Positions 7,657 to 17,523 are shown, counted from the first letter of the stretch. The stretch is 64,000 bases of DNA from Candidatus Nanopelagicales bacterium (GCA_018402075.1 JAGYJP010000005.1:51858-115857); one strand, 5' to 3'. Made by a program: numbers and translations. The notes: generated by a model not told the origin, from the sequence alone.

Positions 7657-8601
7657 GTGAAAAAGAAATTAGTGTCAATCGTTGTTCCTGCGTACAACGA
7701 GACAGATTGCGTTGATGAGTTGGCTCTCCAATTGACGAATCTTTTCGACGTGGAATCAGATTATGACTGGGAAGTGATAGTCGTCGAAAATGGATCGATT
7801 GATGACACATGGAATAAACTGCAACGCATCCATGAACAAGATCATCGTTTTAAGATTGTTCGACTGGCTCGAAACTTTCGAATGGATGGAGGGTTGACCG
7901 CAGGCCTCAATTTTGTAAGTGGCGACGCATGTGTGTTGATGACTGCCGATTTGCAGGATCCCCCAGAACTCATTCATGAGTTCCTCCGACAGTGGGAAAA
8001 TGGTTACGAAAATATCTACGGTGTGGTTACCGAACGTCAGGGTACCGGGCCTATTCGAACCTTTAATTCAAAAGCATTTTATTGGCTGGCAAGAAAATTG
8101 ACTGATGGAAAAATTCCCAGCAACGCCAGCGACTTTCGATTGTTAGACCGAACTGCTTATGAGGCTGTTTGCTCGATGGAGGAACGCAATCGTTTTGTTC
8201 GAGGACTGGTCGCTTGGGTAGGCTTTAAGTCAATCGGCATTCCGTTCCAGAGACCACCAAGGTTTGCTGGCGTGTCTAATGCTCATTCGTTAAAAGTCAT
8301 TGAGTTAGCCTTCAAAGGAATTTTCGCCCACACGTATATCCCACTTCGATTTATAACCATCTTAGGAATTTCCATTTCTGCAATTTCGTTTTTGGGACTA
8401 ATAACCTTATCGATTTTGTGGCTCGCGCGAGGCGTTCCATTTGTCGGGTTCGGGACGATTGTAGCTTTGGTTCTTTTGCTTTTTGGCGTCTTGACCTTCA
8501 TGATCGGTATCGTCAGCGAATACGTGGGCCTCATCTATGAGGAAGTCAAAGCAAGGCCCAATTACATCGTTTCGCAATCCTTAGGGTTTCACAATGAGTA
8601 G
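7657..8601 (+). CDS. GT2 glycosyltransferase, GtrB/DPM1-like, with C-terminal membrane pair
   Basis: A family-2 transferase of about 314 residues. The N-terminal GT-A domain carries SIVVPAYNE, the ENGSIDDTW turn and LMTADLQDPPELI (the DxD-containing metal site). Two hydrophobic helices near the C-terminus (FITILGISISAISFLGLITL and IVALVLLLFGVLTFMIGI) give the topology of GtrB/ArnC-like enzymes that load a sugar onto polyprenyl phosphate at the inner membrane face. GTG at 7657 is preferred because KKKLVSIVVP begins right after it; upstream GTGs at 7618, 7639 and 7648 are alternatives. It overlaps the next gene by 8 bases. Confidence 0.82.
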   Translation: MKKKLVSIVVPAYNETDCVDELALQLTNLFDVESDYDWEVIVVENGSIDDTWNKLQRIHEQDHRFKIVRLARNFRMDGGLTAGLNFVSGDACVLMTADLQDPPELIHEFLRQWENGYENIYGVVTERQGTGPIRTFNSKAFYWLARKLTDGKIPSNASDFRLLDRTAYEAVCSMEERNRFVRGLVAWVGFKSIGIPFQRPPRFAGVSNAHSLKVIELAFKGIFAHTYIPLRFITILGISISAISFLGLITLSILWLARGVPFVGFGTIVALVLLLFGVLTFMIGIVSEYVGLIYEEVKARPNYIVSQSLGFHNE

Positions 8602-9277
8602 TCGAGCAATTGTGTTTGGAGCGAGCGGGGCCCTTGGATCCACAATTTGCCAGAATCTTGAGTCGAACCATGTGGATGTTCTCAGAGTTTCAAGGAAGGA
8701 GTCCCGTGACACTGGGTGGCTTTCACTGGCAACACCTGATTGGCCAAATGAGATTGAGCCACTTAGTGTCAATCAAGTTATCTGGGCTCAAGGGTTGAAC
8801 GCAGAGGGAAGTATCCTCAACTCCGGTGTTGACCAGTTGGAGTCTCTCTTTGAAGTCAATGTGCTTTTTGTCGCTCAAACATTACGTGCGCTAATTGACC
8901 GAAATGTATTTGAGCAGCCTGCCAGACTAGTCATCGTTAGTTCCGTTTGGCAACAAACGGCCCGTAATGAAAAACTTGCCTATGTCACAACAAAAGCGGC
9001 ACTTTCTGGCTTGGTGCGCTCGCTAGTTATTGACCTCGGTCCCCTAAAAATTTCAGTAAATGCGGTGCTCCCCGGTGTTGTTGAAACTCCGATGTCTCGA
9101 AAATACCTCACAGCGGAGCAGATTCGAGACCTTGAGAAAAGTACACCAAATGGCCAATTGGTATCACCGGATGAAGTTGCCCATGTTTGTACTTGGCTCT
9201 CGAGTCCCATGAGTTCTGGAGTCAATGGCCAATTCATCACAGTGGATGGTGGCTGGAACGAAGTTCGATATGTCTGA
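8594..9277 (+). CDS. Short-chain dehydrogenase/reductase
   Basis: A 227-residue classical SDR. GASGALGS near residues 9-16 binds the nucleotide, IVSSVWQ carries the catalytic serine, and YVTTK provides the Tyr-x3-Lys pair. NAVLPGVVETPM and the C-terminal FITVDGGW are also typical. It would reduce or oxidise a carbonyl with NAD(P)H. It sits between the GT2 gene (8-base overlap) and the cyclase gene (8-base overlap) in the unusual cyclase/TPP/aldolase block, so its substrate is probably an intermediate of that pathway. The exact substrate cannot be read from sequence. Confidence 0.8.
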   Translation: MSSRAIVFGASGALGSTICQNLESNHVDVLRVSRKESRDTGWLSLATPDWPNEIEPLSVNQVIWAQGLNAEGSILNSGVDQLESLFEVNVLFVAQTLRALIDRNVFEQPARLVIVSSVWQQTARNEKLAYVTTKAALSGLVRSLVIDLGPLKISVNAVLPGVVETPMSRKYLTAEQIRDLEKSTPNGQLVSPDEVAHVCTWLSSPMSSGVNGQFITVDGGWNEVRYV

Positions 9278-10337
9278 ATTCAGCGTCTCGACCTCTCGTG
9301 GCAGTTATCAGGTTCAAATTGGAGAGAATCTAGTTACTCGTGCGACTACCAATGCTGACTTAGTCCTAATTGATGATTATGTTGGAAGACTTCTTCTAGA
9401 TGCTCCCAACCCGTCAACGATTTCCGTCCCAGGAAACGAGGAGACTAAAACACTCGCGGGGTGTGAAGACATCCTTCGACAGATGAACATCTTGGGAACT
9501 AAAAGAGGCGACGTCCTCGTTGCCGTGGGCGGAGGTGCCATACAAGACGCGGCCACCTTGGTGGCCTCCTTATATATGCGTGGCATCCCTTGGATCTACT
9601 GCCCATCTACGGCAATGTCCATGGCAGATTCATGCATCGGTGGGAAGAGTTCGATCAACGTTGCAGGGATTAAGAATCTAGTCGGCAATATTTATCCGCC
9701 ACAGCAAGTCTTGATTGACCCCTCGCTTGCTGCTGGACTATCAATTGAGGCTAAAATTTCCGGACTAGGTGAAGCTGTCAAGATATGTTTTGCAACGGGT
9801 GAATCGGCATTTGGTAAATACCTGGAATTAGCAGAATCCCCGGAACTATTCGGCAAAACTCCAAGGACCGAAGACCTTCTACTGCACGTACTGTCTGCAA
9901 AGAAGTGGTTCATCGAGGTGGACGAATTTGACAGGAAGGAGAGACAGCTTCTCAACTTTGGACATACATTTGCTCACGCCCTCGAATCGGCATCAGGGTT
10001 TGCCCTTCCGCATGGAATAGCCGTCGTTCTCGGCATACTGGGGGCAATTTCACATCCGGCATCCGTTCAATCTTCAGGAACCCAAGCGTTGAAGCACTAC
10101 TGCCAAGAACTTCTTGCCCCGATTGGGGAGTTAGTGACTTCGACTTCCGAGAGGGTGGATTGGACTCTGTTTGAGCAGGCTGTCCTTACGGATAAGAAGG
10201 GCTCCCGCAACGATATTCGGCTTGTTCTACCGGTGTCCTCAGGGGGCCTGGGGCTTGTCTCATTCCCTCGAGGTTCCGAATCATTAAAGGCCATTAGGGA
10301 ATCAATGGCTCAGAGTTTAGGACAAGTGATCGCATGA
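9270..10337 (+). CDS. 3-dehydroquinate synthase-family sugar-phosphate cyclase
   Basis: A 355-residue AroB-fold protein. It has the NAD motif AVGGGAIQDAATLVASLYMRG (split around 85-104), a PSTAMSMADSCIGGKSSIN block, and the metal ligands E168 (GEAVK), H232 (GHTFAH) and H248 (PHGIAV). The active-site segment reads IGGKSSIN..GIKNLVGN..YPP rather than the GGKTGVN of housekeeping AroB, so it may cyclise another ketose phosphate. The ATG at 9270 is chosen because it overlaps the SDR stop; an in-frame upstream ATG at 9225 would intrude into that gene. It joins the TPP enzyme through an ATGA overlap. A second AroB for chorismate is an alternative, but the context argues for a secondary-sugar or cyclitol role. 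Confidence 0.8.
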   Translation: MSEFSVSTSRGSYQVQIGENLVTRATTNADLVLIDDYVGRLLLDAPNPSTISVPGNEETKTLAGCEDILRQMNILGTKRGDVLVAVGGGAIQDAATLVASLYMRGIPWIYCPSTAMSMADSCIGGKSSINVAGIKNLVGNIYPPQQVLIDPSLAAGLSIEAKISGLGEAVKICFATGESAFGKYLELAESPELFGKTPRTEDLLLHVLSAKKWFIEVDEFDRKERQLLNFGHTFAHALESASGFALPHGIAVVLGILGAISHPASVQSSGTQALKHYCQELLAPIGELVTSTSERVDWTLFEQAVLTDKKGSRNDIRLVLPVSSGGLGLVSFPRGSESLKAIRESMAQSLGQVIA

Positions 10338-12157
10338 AGTACTCGGATCAGTTTGTCGATTGGCTTTGTGAAGAGGGCTACACCCATTGCTTCTATGTCG
10401 CTGGTGGAAACATTATGCACCTTCTCAATTCAGTTCGAACGAGGATGGTGTGCGTGTCCTTTGTACACGAAGTTGGCGCCGGAATCGCGGCTGAATATTT
10501 CAATGAGTCGAACGAAGACGGAGGTGGAAGAGCCTTTGCATTGGTAACAGCGGGCCCTGGTTTAACCAACATACTTACAGCTATGGCTGGAGCGTACTTA
10601 GAGAGCCGCGATCTCCTCGTTGTTGGAGGCCAGGTGAAAAGCGATGATCTCACCACAGGTGGCTTAAGACAACGAGGCATCCAAGAAATCGATGGGATGG
10701 CTCTGGCGCAACCAATTACGGTAAAGACTCTACGGATTCGTGAGCCACTAAGTCGGACCGAGATAGTAAATGCGGTACGGGAAGGTCGCTCTGGGCGTAA
10801 AGGTCCTGTATTCATTGACTTTTGTCTTGACGCGCAGGGTGCTCCTCCTGTAGAGGAATCCATCACAAATTCAGCGAAGGATCAATTTGTTGCCTTCGTC
10901 CCTGAAGTTGACAGGAACCTTGTAACTCAGGTGGTCCAATTGCTTTCTGAAGCGGAGCGCCCCCTGATTTTGCTGGGTGGGGGTGTAAGCAGAAAAAAGG
11001 CCGAGCAAATTATGCCGGAACTTGAGAAACTGGGCGTTCCTATCTCCACGACATGGAATGCTGCTGATCGGATTGGCAGCGAGCATCCGCTCTACTTCGG
11101 TCGGCCAAATACTTGGGGAATGCGGTGGTCAAATGTCCTGATTCAGCAGGCAGATTTGGTCCTAGCACTAGGTACCCGATTGGGATTGCAGCAGACCGGT
11201 TTTAATTGGCAAAAATTTGCTCCGCTGGCCAAAGTAGTGCAAGTTGACATTGATGAACATGAATTGTTGAAAGGACACCCAATCTTGGATATCGCGGTGA
11301 GAGCGGATGCAAGCGAATTCCTTGAGCTACTAACGACGGAGATCAATTCAAAGCCAGATGGGACAGGTGCTAGTGGTGAATGGGAGACTTGGGTCAACTT
11401 TGGACGTGATGTGGCCGGGCTACTCCCAACCAACGATCCCCTAAACGCCCACGCTGAAGGGTTCGTGGACCCTTATGAATTTATTCAGATCCTCAGTGCC
11501 GCACTCGAAGACAACGATGTAATCGTCCCGTGCAGCAGTGGAGGTGCCTTCACTGTGATGATGCAAGCATTTGCTCAAAAGGATGGCCAGCGGATCATCA
11601 CCAATAAGGGTCTTGCCAGCATGGGCTACGGCCTATCTGGAGCAATTGGCGCGGCGTTAGCTAATAAAGGCAGTAGGACGATTTTAGTTGAGGGAGACGG
11701 TGGATTTGCCCAGAATTTACAAGAGTTAGGCACTGTCGCGGCTCAGCGGCTGAATCTGAAAATCTTTATATTTGCAAATTCCGGCTACGCATCCATCCGA
11801 ATGACTCAGCGAAACTACTTTGAGGGCGCTTACATGGGTTGCGACACTTCGACAGGTCTAGGCTTGCCCGACTGGGATTCCCTTTTTAAGGCTTACCGAA
11901 TTCCAGTCATGGAATTGAACCCGACGATTCCCCTAGATGAGAATGCAATGCAATTTTTGCTGGAACCCGGGCCTGCCGCTTTCATAGTGCCAATTGACCC
12001 GGAACAAACATACTTCCCAAAGATAAGTAGTCGAATCACAAAGAATGGCACTATGGAGTCAAACCCACTACACCTCATGCATCCACTGTTATCCGATCAG
12101 GTTAGAGACACGGTCATGCCCTATTTACAGGAGAGCTTTAGATATGAACAAAACTGA
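10334..12157 (+). CDS. Acetolactate synthase-like thiamine-diphosphate enzyme
   Basis: A 607-residue protein with the three domains of the acetolactate synthase/pyruvate oxidase family. The N-terminal Pyr domain has catalytic Glu46 in FVHEVGAG; a central domain ([22 protein letters not shown]) precedes the C-terminal PP domain with [14 protein letters not shown] and FANSGYASI, the GDG-x(n)-N motif that holds ThDP and Mg. [20 protein letters not shown] is typical. Related enzymes form branched-chain sugars (YerE) or act on cyclitols (IolD), so transfer of an activated aldehyde to a sugar or cyclitol is a reasonable guess. It overlaps both neighbours (4 and 14 bases). Housekeeping IlvB is unlikely in this operon. 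Confidence 0.8.
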   Translation: MKYSDQFVDWLCEEGYTHCFYVAGGNIMHLLNSVRTRMVCVSFVHEVGAGIAAEYFNESNEDGGGRAFALVTAGPGLTNILTAMAGAYLESRDLLVVGGQVKSDDLTTGGLRQRGIQEIDGMALAQPITVKTLRIREPLSRTEIVNAVREGRSGRKGPVFIDFCLDAQGAPPVEESITNSAKDQFVAFVPEVDRNLVTQVVQLLSEAERPLILLGGGVSRKKAEQIMPELEKLGVPISTTWNAADRIGSEHPLYFGRPNTWGMRWSNVLIQQADLVLALGTRLGLQQTGFNWQKFAPLAKVVQVDIDEHELLKGHPILDIAVRADASEFLELLTTEINSKPDGTGASGEWETWVNFGRDVAGLLPTNDPLNAHAEGFVDPYEFIQILSAALEDNDVIVPCSSGGAFTVMMQAFAQKDGQRIITNKGLASMGYGLSGAIGAALANKGSRTILVEGDGGFAQNLQELGTVAAQRLNLKIFIFANSGYASIRMTQRNYFEGAYMGCDTSTGLGLPDWDSLFKAYRIPVMELNPTIPLDENAMQFLLEPGPAAFIVPIDPEQTYFPKISSRITKNGTMESNPLHLMHPLLSDQVRDTVMPYLQESFRYEQN

Positions 12158-12944
12158 ACGAAAAATGACCGAACTCTTAGTTAAAGGTCGGGAGGAATAT
12201 GGAGTCGTATCAATTAAAGCTGAGTTCGAGGCGGAAGGTACTCGCATGGACGAACTTCTTCGACTTGTTGACGTGGCCCGAACCGCAGGCTTACCTCTCA
12301 CTGTAAAGATCGGTGGATGCGAAGCCATACGTGATCTTCTCGAGTCAAAGCAAATCGGCGTGCAATACGTCGTAGCTCCGATGGTAGAAACACCTTATGC
12401 GTTAGAAAAGTTTATTGCTGCAAAGAACTTGGTTTACTCCGAAGATGAAATTGAGGACACTGATTTCTTATTTAACATGGAGACAATTACATGCTTCAAC
12501 AGCCGCAAGGAGGTCGTGGATCTTGCTGGTAGCGCGAATGGAGCACAAGGGATTGTCTTTGGCCGAGTTGATTTTTGTGGCTCCATCGGTCGGGACAGAG
12601 ACAGAATCAATGATGCCGATATTACCGAGAAGATAATTGCAGTTGCTGCGTTGGCTCGCGCCAAGAATCTTGACTTTGTCATGGGAGGAGGGGTATCCAT
12701 CGATGCACTTCATGTAGTTCGCGAGGTAGCAGCAGTTCACCTAAGTAGGTTTGAAACAAGAAAAGTCGTATTTGGCCGTGAGGCCGTAGATTTACCGAAT
12801 CTTGACCAGGGTCTCCTGAACGCAGTTCACTTTGAACTTCTTTGGCTTCTCAACAAGCGTGATTACTATGGACGTATCACACAAGAGGACAACAAGAGGA
12901 TTGACATGCTGGAATCGCGATGGAAGGTGCTCAACGGCCGGTGA
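12144..12944 (+). CDS. HpcH/HpaI (citrate lyase beta/aldolase) family protein
   Basis: A 266-residue TIM-barrel aldolase-type protein. [11 protein letters not shown] (77-87) contains the substrate/metal glutamate and [11 protein letters not shown] (139-149) the metal-binding Asp. Family members join or cleave C-C bonds with pyruvate-like or acyl donors using a divalent metal. The ATG start is inside the TPP gene (14-base overlap) behind an AGGAGAG ribosome site. The previous enzyme makes or consumes alpha-keto/aldehyde units, so together they look like carbon-chain builders for an uncommon sugar; this is inference. Confidence 0.75.
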   Translation: MNKTERKMTELLVKGREEYGVVSIKAEFEAEGTRMDELLRLVDVARTAGLPLTVKIGGCEAIRDLLESKQIGVQYVVAPMVETPYALEKFIAAKNLVYSEDEIEDTDFLFNMETITCFNSRKEVVDLAGSANGAQGIVFGRVDFCGSIGRDRDRINDADITEKIIAVAALARAKNLDFVMGGGVSIDALHVVREVAAVHLSRFETRKVVFGREAVDLPNLDQGLLNAVHFELLWLLNKRDYYGRITQEDNKRIDMLESRWKVLNGR

Positions 12945-13792
12945 ATAGAATTTCGTCAAAAAAGACAATCGTTGTGACTGGGGCGAACGGTTGGATGGGG
13001 AAGGAGTTCATTCATAACTGGAAGCTTAGGGAAAATGATGCACGTATTATCCCTGCCCCACGGCTTGGCTCTAAGCACGTCGACACTCTCGCTGCTGACT
13101 TGGCAGGGCAAGAAGACTGGACTCTCGTTCACTTAGCCTTTGTTACGCGCGAGCGCCTGTCAACCTTGCATGTTGATTCTTACATATCTGCAAATCGTAC
13201 AATCACTGAATCAGCGCAAGAATTAATTTTGAAATTTCGCCCTACCGCAGTGGTTCATGCATCAAGTGGTGCAGTGTTCAAACCTGATGATATCTACGGG
13301 CAGTTAAAGCTCGAGCAAGAAGAAACTCTGCGAAACGTTTGCGACCACTTGCAAATACCCTGCGTAAACGCCCGTATCTGGTCTGTGACTGGAGCTTTTT
13401 GTCCTAAACCTAGAAACTTTCTTTTCTTTAACCTTCTGTACCAAGCACTTTTCGAAGAAGAAATTCATATAAGCGCTAAACATGAAGTGCTACGCAGATA
13501 TGTTGATGCCGGTCAGTTCCTGTCAGTAGCCAATGCTCTCGCACAGCTTGGCATGTCCATGGACCTGGACTCTGGTGGCGAGCTAATATCTGCCGCACAT
13601 TTAGGGCAACGAATTCTGGCCCTGATGAACAGCGGAAAATCCTTGGTCCAAGAAGCCCACGACACCCCATCAGATCACTATTTTTCTCGATCAAATTCGA
13701 TGGAAATCATGGCTGAGGTAGTGGGTGTTGATCTTGGGGATCTAGATTGGCAAATCAGGAATTCGGCATCGGCGTTCGGTGGAATAATGTGA
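12941..13792 (+). CDS. NAD-dependent epimerase/dehydratase-like protein
   Basis: An extended SDR of about 283 residues beginning with VTGANGWMG. It has [16 protein letters not shown] and a [12 protein letters not shown] stretch where Y-x3-K is represented by YGQLK. The GTG at 12941 overlaps the aldolase stop (GTGA); an ATG at 12920 is also in frame. The C-terminal half is short and unlike well-known epimerases. It closes the SDR-cyclase-TPP-aldolase set, after which a 570-base gap begins, and probably acts on the same pathway. Reaction and substrate are unknown. Confidence 0.68.
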   Translation: MNRISSKKTIVVTGANGWMGKEFIHNWKLRENDARIIPAPRLGSKHVDTLAADLAGQEDWTLVHLAFVTRERLSTLHVDSYISANRTITESAQELILKFRPTAVVHASSGAVFKPDDIYGQLKLEQEETLRNVCDHLQIPCVNARIWSVTGAFCPKPRNFLFFNLLYQALFEEEIHISAKHEVLRRYVDAGQFLSVANALAQLGMSMDLDSGGELISAAHLGQRILALMNSGKSLVQEAHDTPSDHYFSRSNSMEIMAEVVGVDLGDLDWQIRNSASAFGGIM

Positions 13793-14361
13793 TGTTACAG
13801 GTGTAAACATGTTGCATGTCAGTTGAAGTGCTAAACCTTTGTCGTCGAAAAAATTGGTTCACGGATCCTTAGCGCTCAGAGAGGTGGGCTCAGTGTTGGG
13901 GACTTAACCGGTGGAGGGAGCACAGAACCAGTCCTGACCTACCCCGCATAGTGAGCCAGAAAGGTTGTCAGTCCTTGGTTGTTGTGGTGCCAGTTATTAT
14001 TGAATTCGCTCAGCGCCGCTGACAATGCTCGTTGCACGGTTCCCTAGGGAAACTCCAGTTTCATGGCGTTTACGAAAATTGCCCGGGAACTTCAAGTAGC
14101 TGGGCTTTACGCTAAAATTTAGCCATTCGCAGGGCCTCAAAAACGATTTTGTAAAGTGTTGAAGGAATAAAGCCAATGGATAGTTTAAGGTAGAGAAAGG
14201 ACATTTGCCTCGGTCCAAGTCCGAGAAATTAGGAAGTGAGCGGGGGATTAAGAATCATCATTAAACCCTCGACACAACTTTGATCGATTACCTCTTGATA
14301 CCGCTGAGTCGTACCAAATGTAGTCGAATTCTATTGGGGCTTCTCGATGTAGACGGTTCTC
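13793..14361. other. Intergenic gap, no supported gene
   Basis: About 570 bases without a convincing reading frame on either strand; a 73-codon frame on the minus strand near 14000-14218 resembles nothing. No strong hairpin terminator or tRNA is apparent. The stretch separates the cyclase/TPP/aldolase operon from the GT87-like gene and probably includes the promoter of the latter: TAGACG ends 6 bases before its ATG, a poor match to the TAnnnT boxes seen elsewhere. Confidence 0.4.
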
Positions 14362-15744
14362 ATGCCTTGTAGCATCACAGTAGTGAACCCCGAAACAGCA
14401 ACGAAAACCCAATGGCGTTCGGTGTCATGGTTATCAGCACTCCTTGGCCCCGCCATTTTGTCTTGGTGGATTTTGGGTTCATATTTTGGGGTTGATGTTT
14501 TTGCTACGTTGAGTTTCTGGGGTGCAGATGGATGGTGTCAAACCCCTCAAGAAGGTCTAGGGAGCCACTGCTTCGGAGACTACGCAGCCATACGATTTGA
14601 GTCGATCCTTCAACCAGCCGTTGGGCCTGAGTCTGTCTATCCCCTCTCAACTAGATTTATCAGAATAGTCCCTTGGTCAGTAGGCCAGTTGTTGGGATTT
14701 CAAGCAGGCTTGATTGTATTCATGGTGATTTGTATCATTGCCCTTCTGATTCCGAGTTTTTGGGCAGCTTCTAAAGTCCCCGGCTATTCGCGACCAACGG
14801 TGGTTCTCACAACAGCGATAGCGACTGTTCCTTTTATAAGTCTTCTTGATAGGGGACAGATCCTTGCTCTTGCAGTACCTTTCTTGTTCGGCTTCATGTT
14901 TTTTATACTTCGAAATCGACCTGAAATTGCAGTTATATGTCTGGTCGTGGCTACAGCAATAAAGCCACAATTCGCCATATTGGTGTTGGTGTTTCTTGTA
15001 TTCAGGTACTGGTTGTCCGGATTGTTGGCCCTGCTAGGAATAGGTGCTGTGATTGCAGGGCCATATTTGCTGATGGGTAGTGAAGGACCATCTGCCTTTA
15101 GGGGTTGGTTGAGCAGCGCACACTCGTGGTCTCAGAGCGTCCCTCTAAGTAGCGAGTATCCTATAAACCTCTCTTTTGCGTCGAATGTCCGGCGCGCCGT
15201 TGAATATTTACATAGTTATGTTTCAGAAGACGATCAGCTAGACCAAGGTTCTTCATCAATTCTTAGACTTACGGACAACTTCTACAACTCGTTAATACAG
15301 GGAGCAGTCCTAATTGTTTTGATAATTCTCATTTTATTCGGTCGTAATTTATCGCGGTTAGTTCTCATTTCGGCTATCTTGGCGATCTCATTTTTTGTAT
15401 TGCCAATTGCATTTGTTTATTACTCTGCTATCGCTTTGCCAATTGCTGCGCTCATTTTTCGTAGCCCCGAGGACTCTAAAGTAGAAAAAAATGGACATTT
15501 GGGGAGAGAATCCACGGCCCGATATTTCTTGGTGATCGCAGTTGTTACGACGCTAAGCCCTCTCATCATACCGATTTCCTCACCCGTCGAAGGTGAGCCA
15601 GTTTTGAACTTGATGCCTTTAGCAGCAAGCGTGGCTTGGATGTTATTCGTTATTGCTACCTGTTCCACGGCATTTGTATCTTGGATTAATTTTAGGCGCT
15701 CGTCCAAGTTCCAAAAGGTTGTGTTAGTTGAAGAGTTTAAGTAA
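14362..15744 (+). CDS. GT87 (DUF2029)-like membrane glycosyltransferase
   Basis: A 460-residue protein with roughly ten hydrophobic segments. The pattern SLLDRGQILALAVPFLFG, then a short loop, then VATAIKPQFAI is characteristic of the GT87/DUF2029 group of GT-C enzymes, which use polyprenyl-phosphate sugars outside the membrane. A first outer loop with two cysteines (WCQTPQEGLGSHCFGDY) is paralleled in the N-terminal half of the protein at 46733-49690. The stop overlaps the next ATG by one base (TAATG), linking it to the GT2 at 15744. That GT2 probably makes its donor. Confidence 0.75.
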   Translation: MPCSITVVNPETATKTQWRSVSWLSALLGPAILSWWILGSYFGVDVFATLSFWGADGWCQTPQEGLGSHCFGDYAAIRFESILQPAVGPESVYPLSTRFIRIVPWSVGQLLGFQAGLIVFMVICIIALLIPSFWAASKVPGYSRPTVVLTTAIATVPFISLLDRGQILALAVPFLFGFMFFILRNRPEIAVICLVVATAIKPQFAILVLVFLVFRYWLSGLLALLGIGAVIAGPYLLMGSEGPSAFRGWLSSAHSWSQSVPLSSEYPINLSFASNVRRAVEYLHSYVSEDDQLDQGSSSILRLTDNFYNSLIQGAVLIVLIILILFGRNLSRLVLISAILAISFFVLPIAFVYYSAIALPIAALIFRSPEDSKVEKNGHLGRESTARYFLVIAVVTTLSPLIIPISSPVEGEPVLNLMPLAASVAWMLFVIATCSTAFVSWINFRRSSKFQKVVLVEEFK

Positions 15745-16469
15745 TGGGACTCGCGAAGGATCTAGGGTGCGCTTCAATTGTGATTCCTGCATACGAGGAG
15801 TTATCAAATCTATTGGAATTGTTGCCATCCATCAATAGAGAGATTGCTTCAACTGCTATTAATGTTTATGAAATAATTGTGGTATTACCAGATTTTGCAA
15901 CGCAAAACGACGTCCAATTGATTGAAGAGTTTGGTGCTCGTGTCATTCTTCGAGAACCCACTAACTCATTCGGGGATGCTCTACGTTGTGGGTTTTCTGC
16001 GGTGTCACGTGAAGCCGATTGGGTGATTACCATGGATGCGGATGGAAGTCATGCGCCTGAAACGATCCCTCGACTCTTGGCTGCCTCATCTTTGGTTGAT
16101 GTTGTTGTCGCCAGCCGGTACGCCACAGGTGGCTCGTCGGATAACGCGCTCGCATCTCGATTAATGAGTCGGGGCCTGAATGCTGTCTATGGGATAGTTT
16201 TGGGGATTAGATGCAAAGACATATCGACGAATTTTAAACGGTACAGGAGCAAAGATTTAATGCAGCTGGATCTGAAGTGTCAGAATTTTGATATTGTCGA
16301 GGAGATCTTCTTCCGGCTAAAGGTCATGAACGGAGATTCCTTTAATGTTCTTGAGATTCCCGATCATTTCTTCGATCGCAAACATGGGCAGACTAAAAGG
16401 AGGTTGGGACCATTCATCGTTTCCTATATCCGAACGTTGTTACAACTTAGATGGCAATTGCGGAGGTGA
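15744..16469 (+). CDS. GT2 glycosyltransferase, dolichyl-phosphate-sugar synthase-like
   Basis: A 241-residue GT-A protein with SIVIPAYEELSNL near the start, EIIVVLPD, a glycine-poor NSFGDALRCGF helix, and WVITMDADGSHAPETI carrying the DxD metal site. No membrane helices follow, as in DPM1/Ppm-type synthases. The C-terminus has FFRLKVMNGDSFNVLEIPDH and TKRRLGPF, elements repeated in the truncated frame immediately downstream. It likely charges polyprenyl phosphate for the neighbouring GT87-like protein. Confidence 0.8.
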   Translation: MGLAKDLGCASIVIPAYEELSNLLELLPSINREIASTAINVYEIIVVLPDFATQNDVQLIEEFGARVILREPTNSFGDALRCGFSAVSREADWVITMDADGSHAPETIPRLLAASSLVDVVVASRYATGGSSDNALASRLMSRGLNAVYGIVLGIRCKDISTNFKRYRSKDLMQLDLKCQNFDIVEEIFFRLKVMNGDSFNVLEIPDHFFDRKHGQTKRRLGPFIVSYIRTLLQLRWQLRR

Positions 16470-16483
16470 ATTCCTTGAGAGTC

Positions 16484-16678
16484 ATGTCACAGGCGCCTGA
16501 GGAAATTCTTTTCCGAATTAAAATCGAGAATAGTAAGAAATTCGTGATTGCTGAGGTGCCTGACCACTATGAAGAGCGTCCATTTGGCACCACAAAAAGG
16601 AAAAATGGGCCTTTCGTTACCTCACAGATCACCACTTTGGCTAAACATCGATGGCGCTTGCGACGTGTATCCAGATGA
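16484..16678 (+). pseudogene. Truncated GT2 C-terminal fragment, paralogue of the preceding gene
   Basis: A frame of 64 codons whose residues PEEILFRIKIENSK, IAEVPDHYEERPFGTTKRK, NGPFVTSQITTL and HRWRLRR align from end to end with the last 55 residues of the GT2 just upstream (VEEIFFRLKV, LEIPDHFFDR, TKRRLGPFIV, LRWQLRR). The GT-A catalytic domain is absent. The two tails differ at roughly half of positions, so this is not a fresh tandem duplication but the stump of a diverged second transferase. It ends in ATGA with the next gene, keeping the operon spacing. Confidence 0.65.
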
Positions 16679-17523
16679 AGGTTCTGGTAGTAGGTGCCAC
16701 AGGATTTATAGGACAAGCTTTGAGCGAATTACTGTCGAGCGCAGGACATGAGGTAGTCGGAACATCGTCGAATCCTGGGGCAGCTAACAGTTTTGATTTA
16801 ACGGATTTCTCAACGTGTAAGAGGATCATGGCAAAGGGCGATTACGATGCTATCGTTAATCTCGCGGGTAGAGGGGCCACCTCAGGAACCGCAAGCAAAT
16901 TGGAAATGCTTGAAGTCAACCGTGATGGGGTTAAGAACCTCGCAAAAGCGGTTTTTGAAATAGGAAATGGGGCACCATTTTTCATTCATGTAGCGTCTAG
17001 CACCGAACCTAGTCTAGTAGCGAAAATTGAGCCTGAGTCTGAGTACAGCAGGAGCAAAGCTCTAGGCACGGAGGCAGTACGCGATATTTTTGGAAGTGCT
17101 GAGGGTCATTATGCAATTGCACGCGTTCATAACACCTACGGTGCGCAACAGCCACGAGGCAGATTCATTGCGTCGGTCATTTCACGTTTGCGAGAAGGTA
17201 AGCCTTTTGACATTAGCTATCCAGCTCGCGTCAGGGATTTCTGCTACGTGGACGATGTAGTGGAAAACCTCGCAAGATTGTTAAAAGGTAATGACATGGG
17301 AATTTACTTTGAGATAGGAACGGGACGGGGCGTATCTTTACTAGATGTAGCGAATACGGTGTGTGACACGGTTAGTGCTTCACCGTCCCTTATCAGAGTG
17401 CGAACCCCCACTCTAAATGATGCTCACCCTTACGAAGTGGCAGACACCAATTCGACTAATTTCCTCCAATGTTCTACACCGCTGGAAGAGGGAATCAAAA
17501 TTACGGTAAAGGAAATGAAATGA
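16675..17523 (+). CDS. NAD-dependent epimerase/dehydratase (nucleotide-sugar type)
   Basis: A 282-residue extended SDR with GATGFIG at 7-13, VNLAGRGA, IHVASST and the catalytic Y124-x3-K128 in YSRSK. Also present are RVHNTYGAQQPRGRFI and RDFCYVDDVV, all usual in sugar-nucleotide epimerases and reductases. ATG at 16675 overlaps the stop of the GT2 stump. It overlaps the following epimerase gene by ATGA. It probably changes C4 or another centre of a nucleotide sugar; the specific reaction is open. Confidence 0.78.
   Translation: MKVLVVGATGFIGQALSELLSSAGHEVVGTSSNPGAANSFDLTDFSTCKRIMAKGDYDAIVNLAGRGATSGTASKLEMLEVNRDGVKNLAKAVFEIGNGAPFFIHVASSTEPSLVAKIEPESEYSRSKALGTEAVRDIFGSAEGHYAIARVHNTYGAQQPRGRFIASVISRLREGKPFDISYPARVRDFCYVDDVVENLARLLKGNDMGIYFEIGTGRGVSLLDVANTVCDTVSASPSLIRVRTPTLNDAHPYEVADTNSTNFLQCSTPLEEGIKITVKEMK

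Noticed and set aside
9225..9269. Upstream ATG start for the cyclase
   Set aside because: It would overlap the SDR gene by 53 bases; ATG at 9270 gives the 8-base overlap normal in this operon and the usual family N-terminus.
10334..12944. Phosphonate biosynthesis (PEP mutase plus phosphonopyruvate decarboxylase)
   Set aside because: The TPP enzyme is full-length acetolactate-synthase-like and the aldolase carries HpcH/HpaI motifs, not PEP mutase motifs; the cyclase is AroB-like, not an iron alcohol dehydrogenase.
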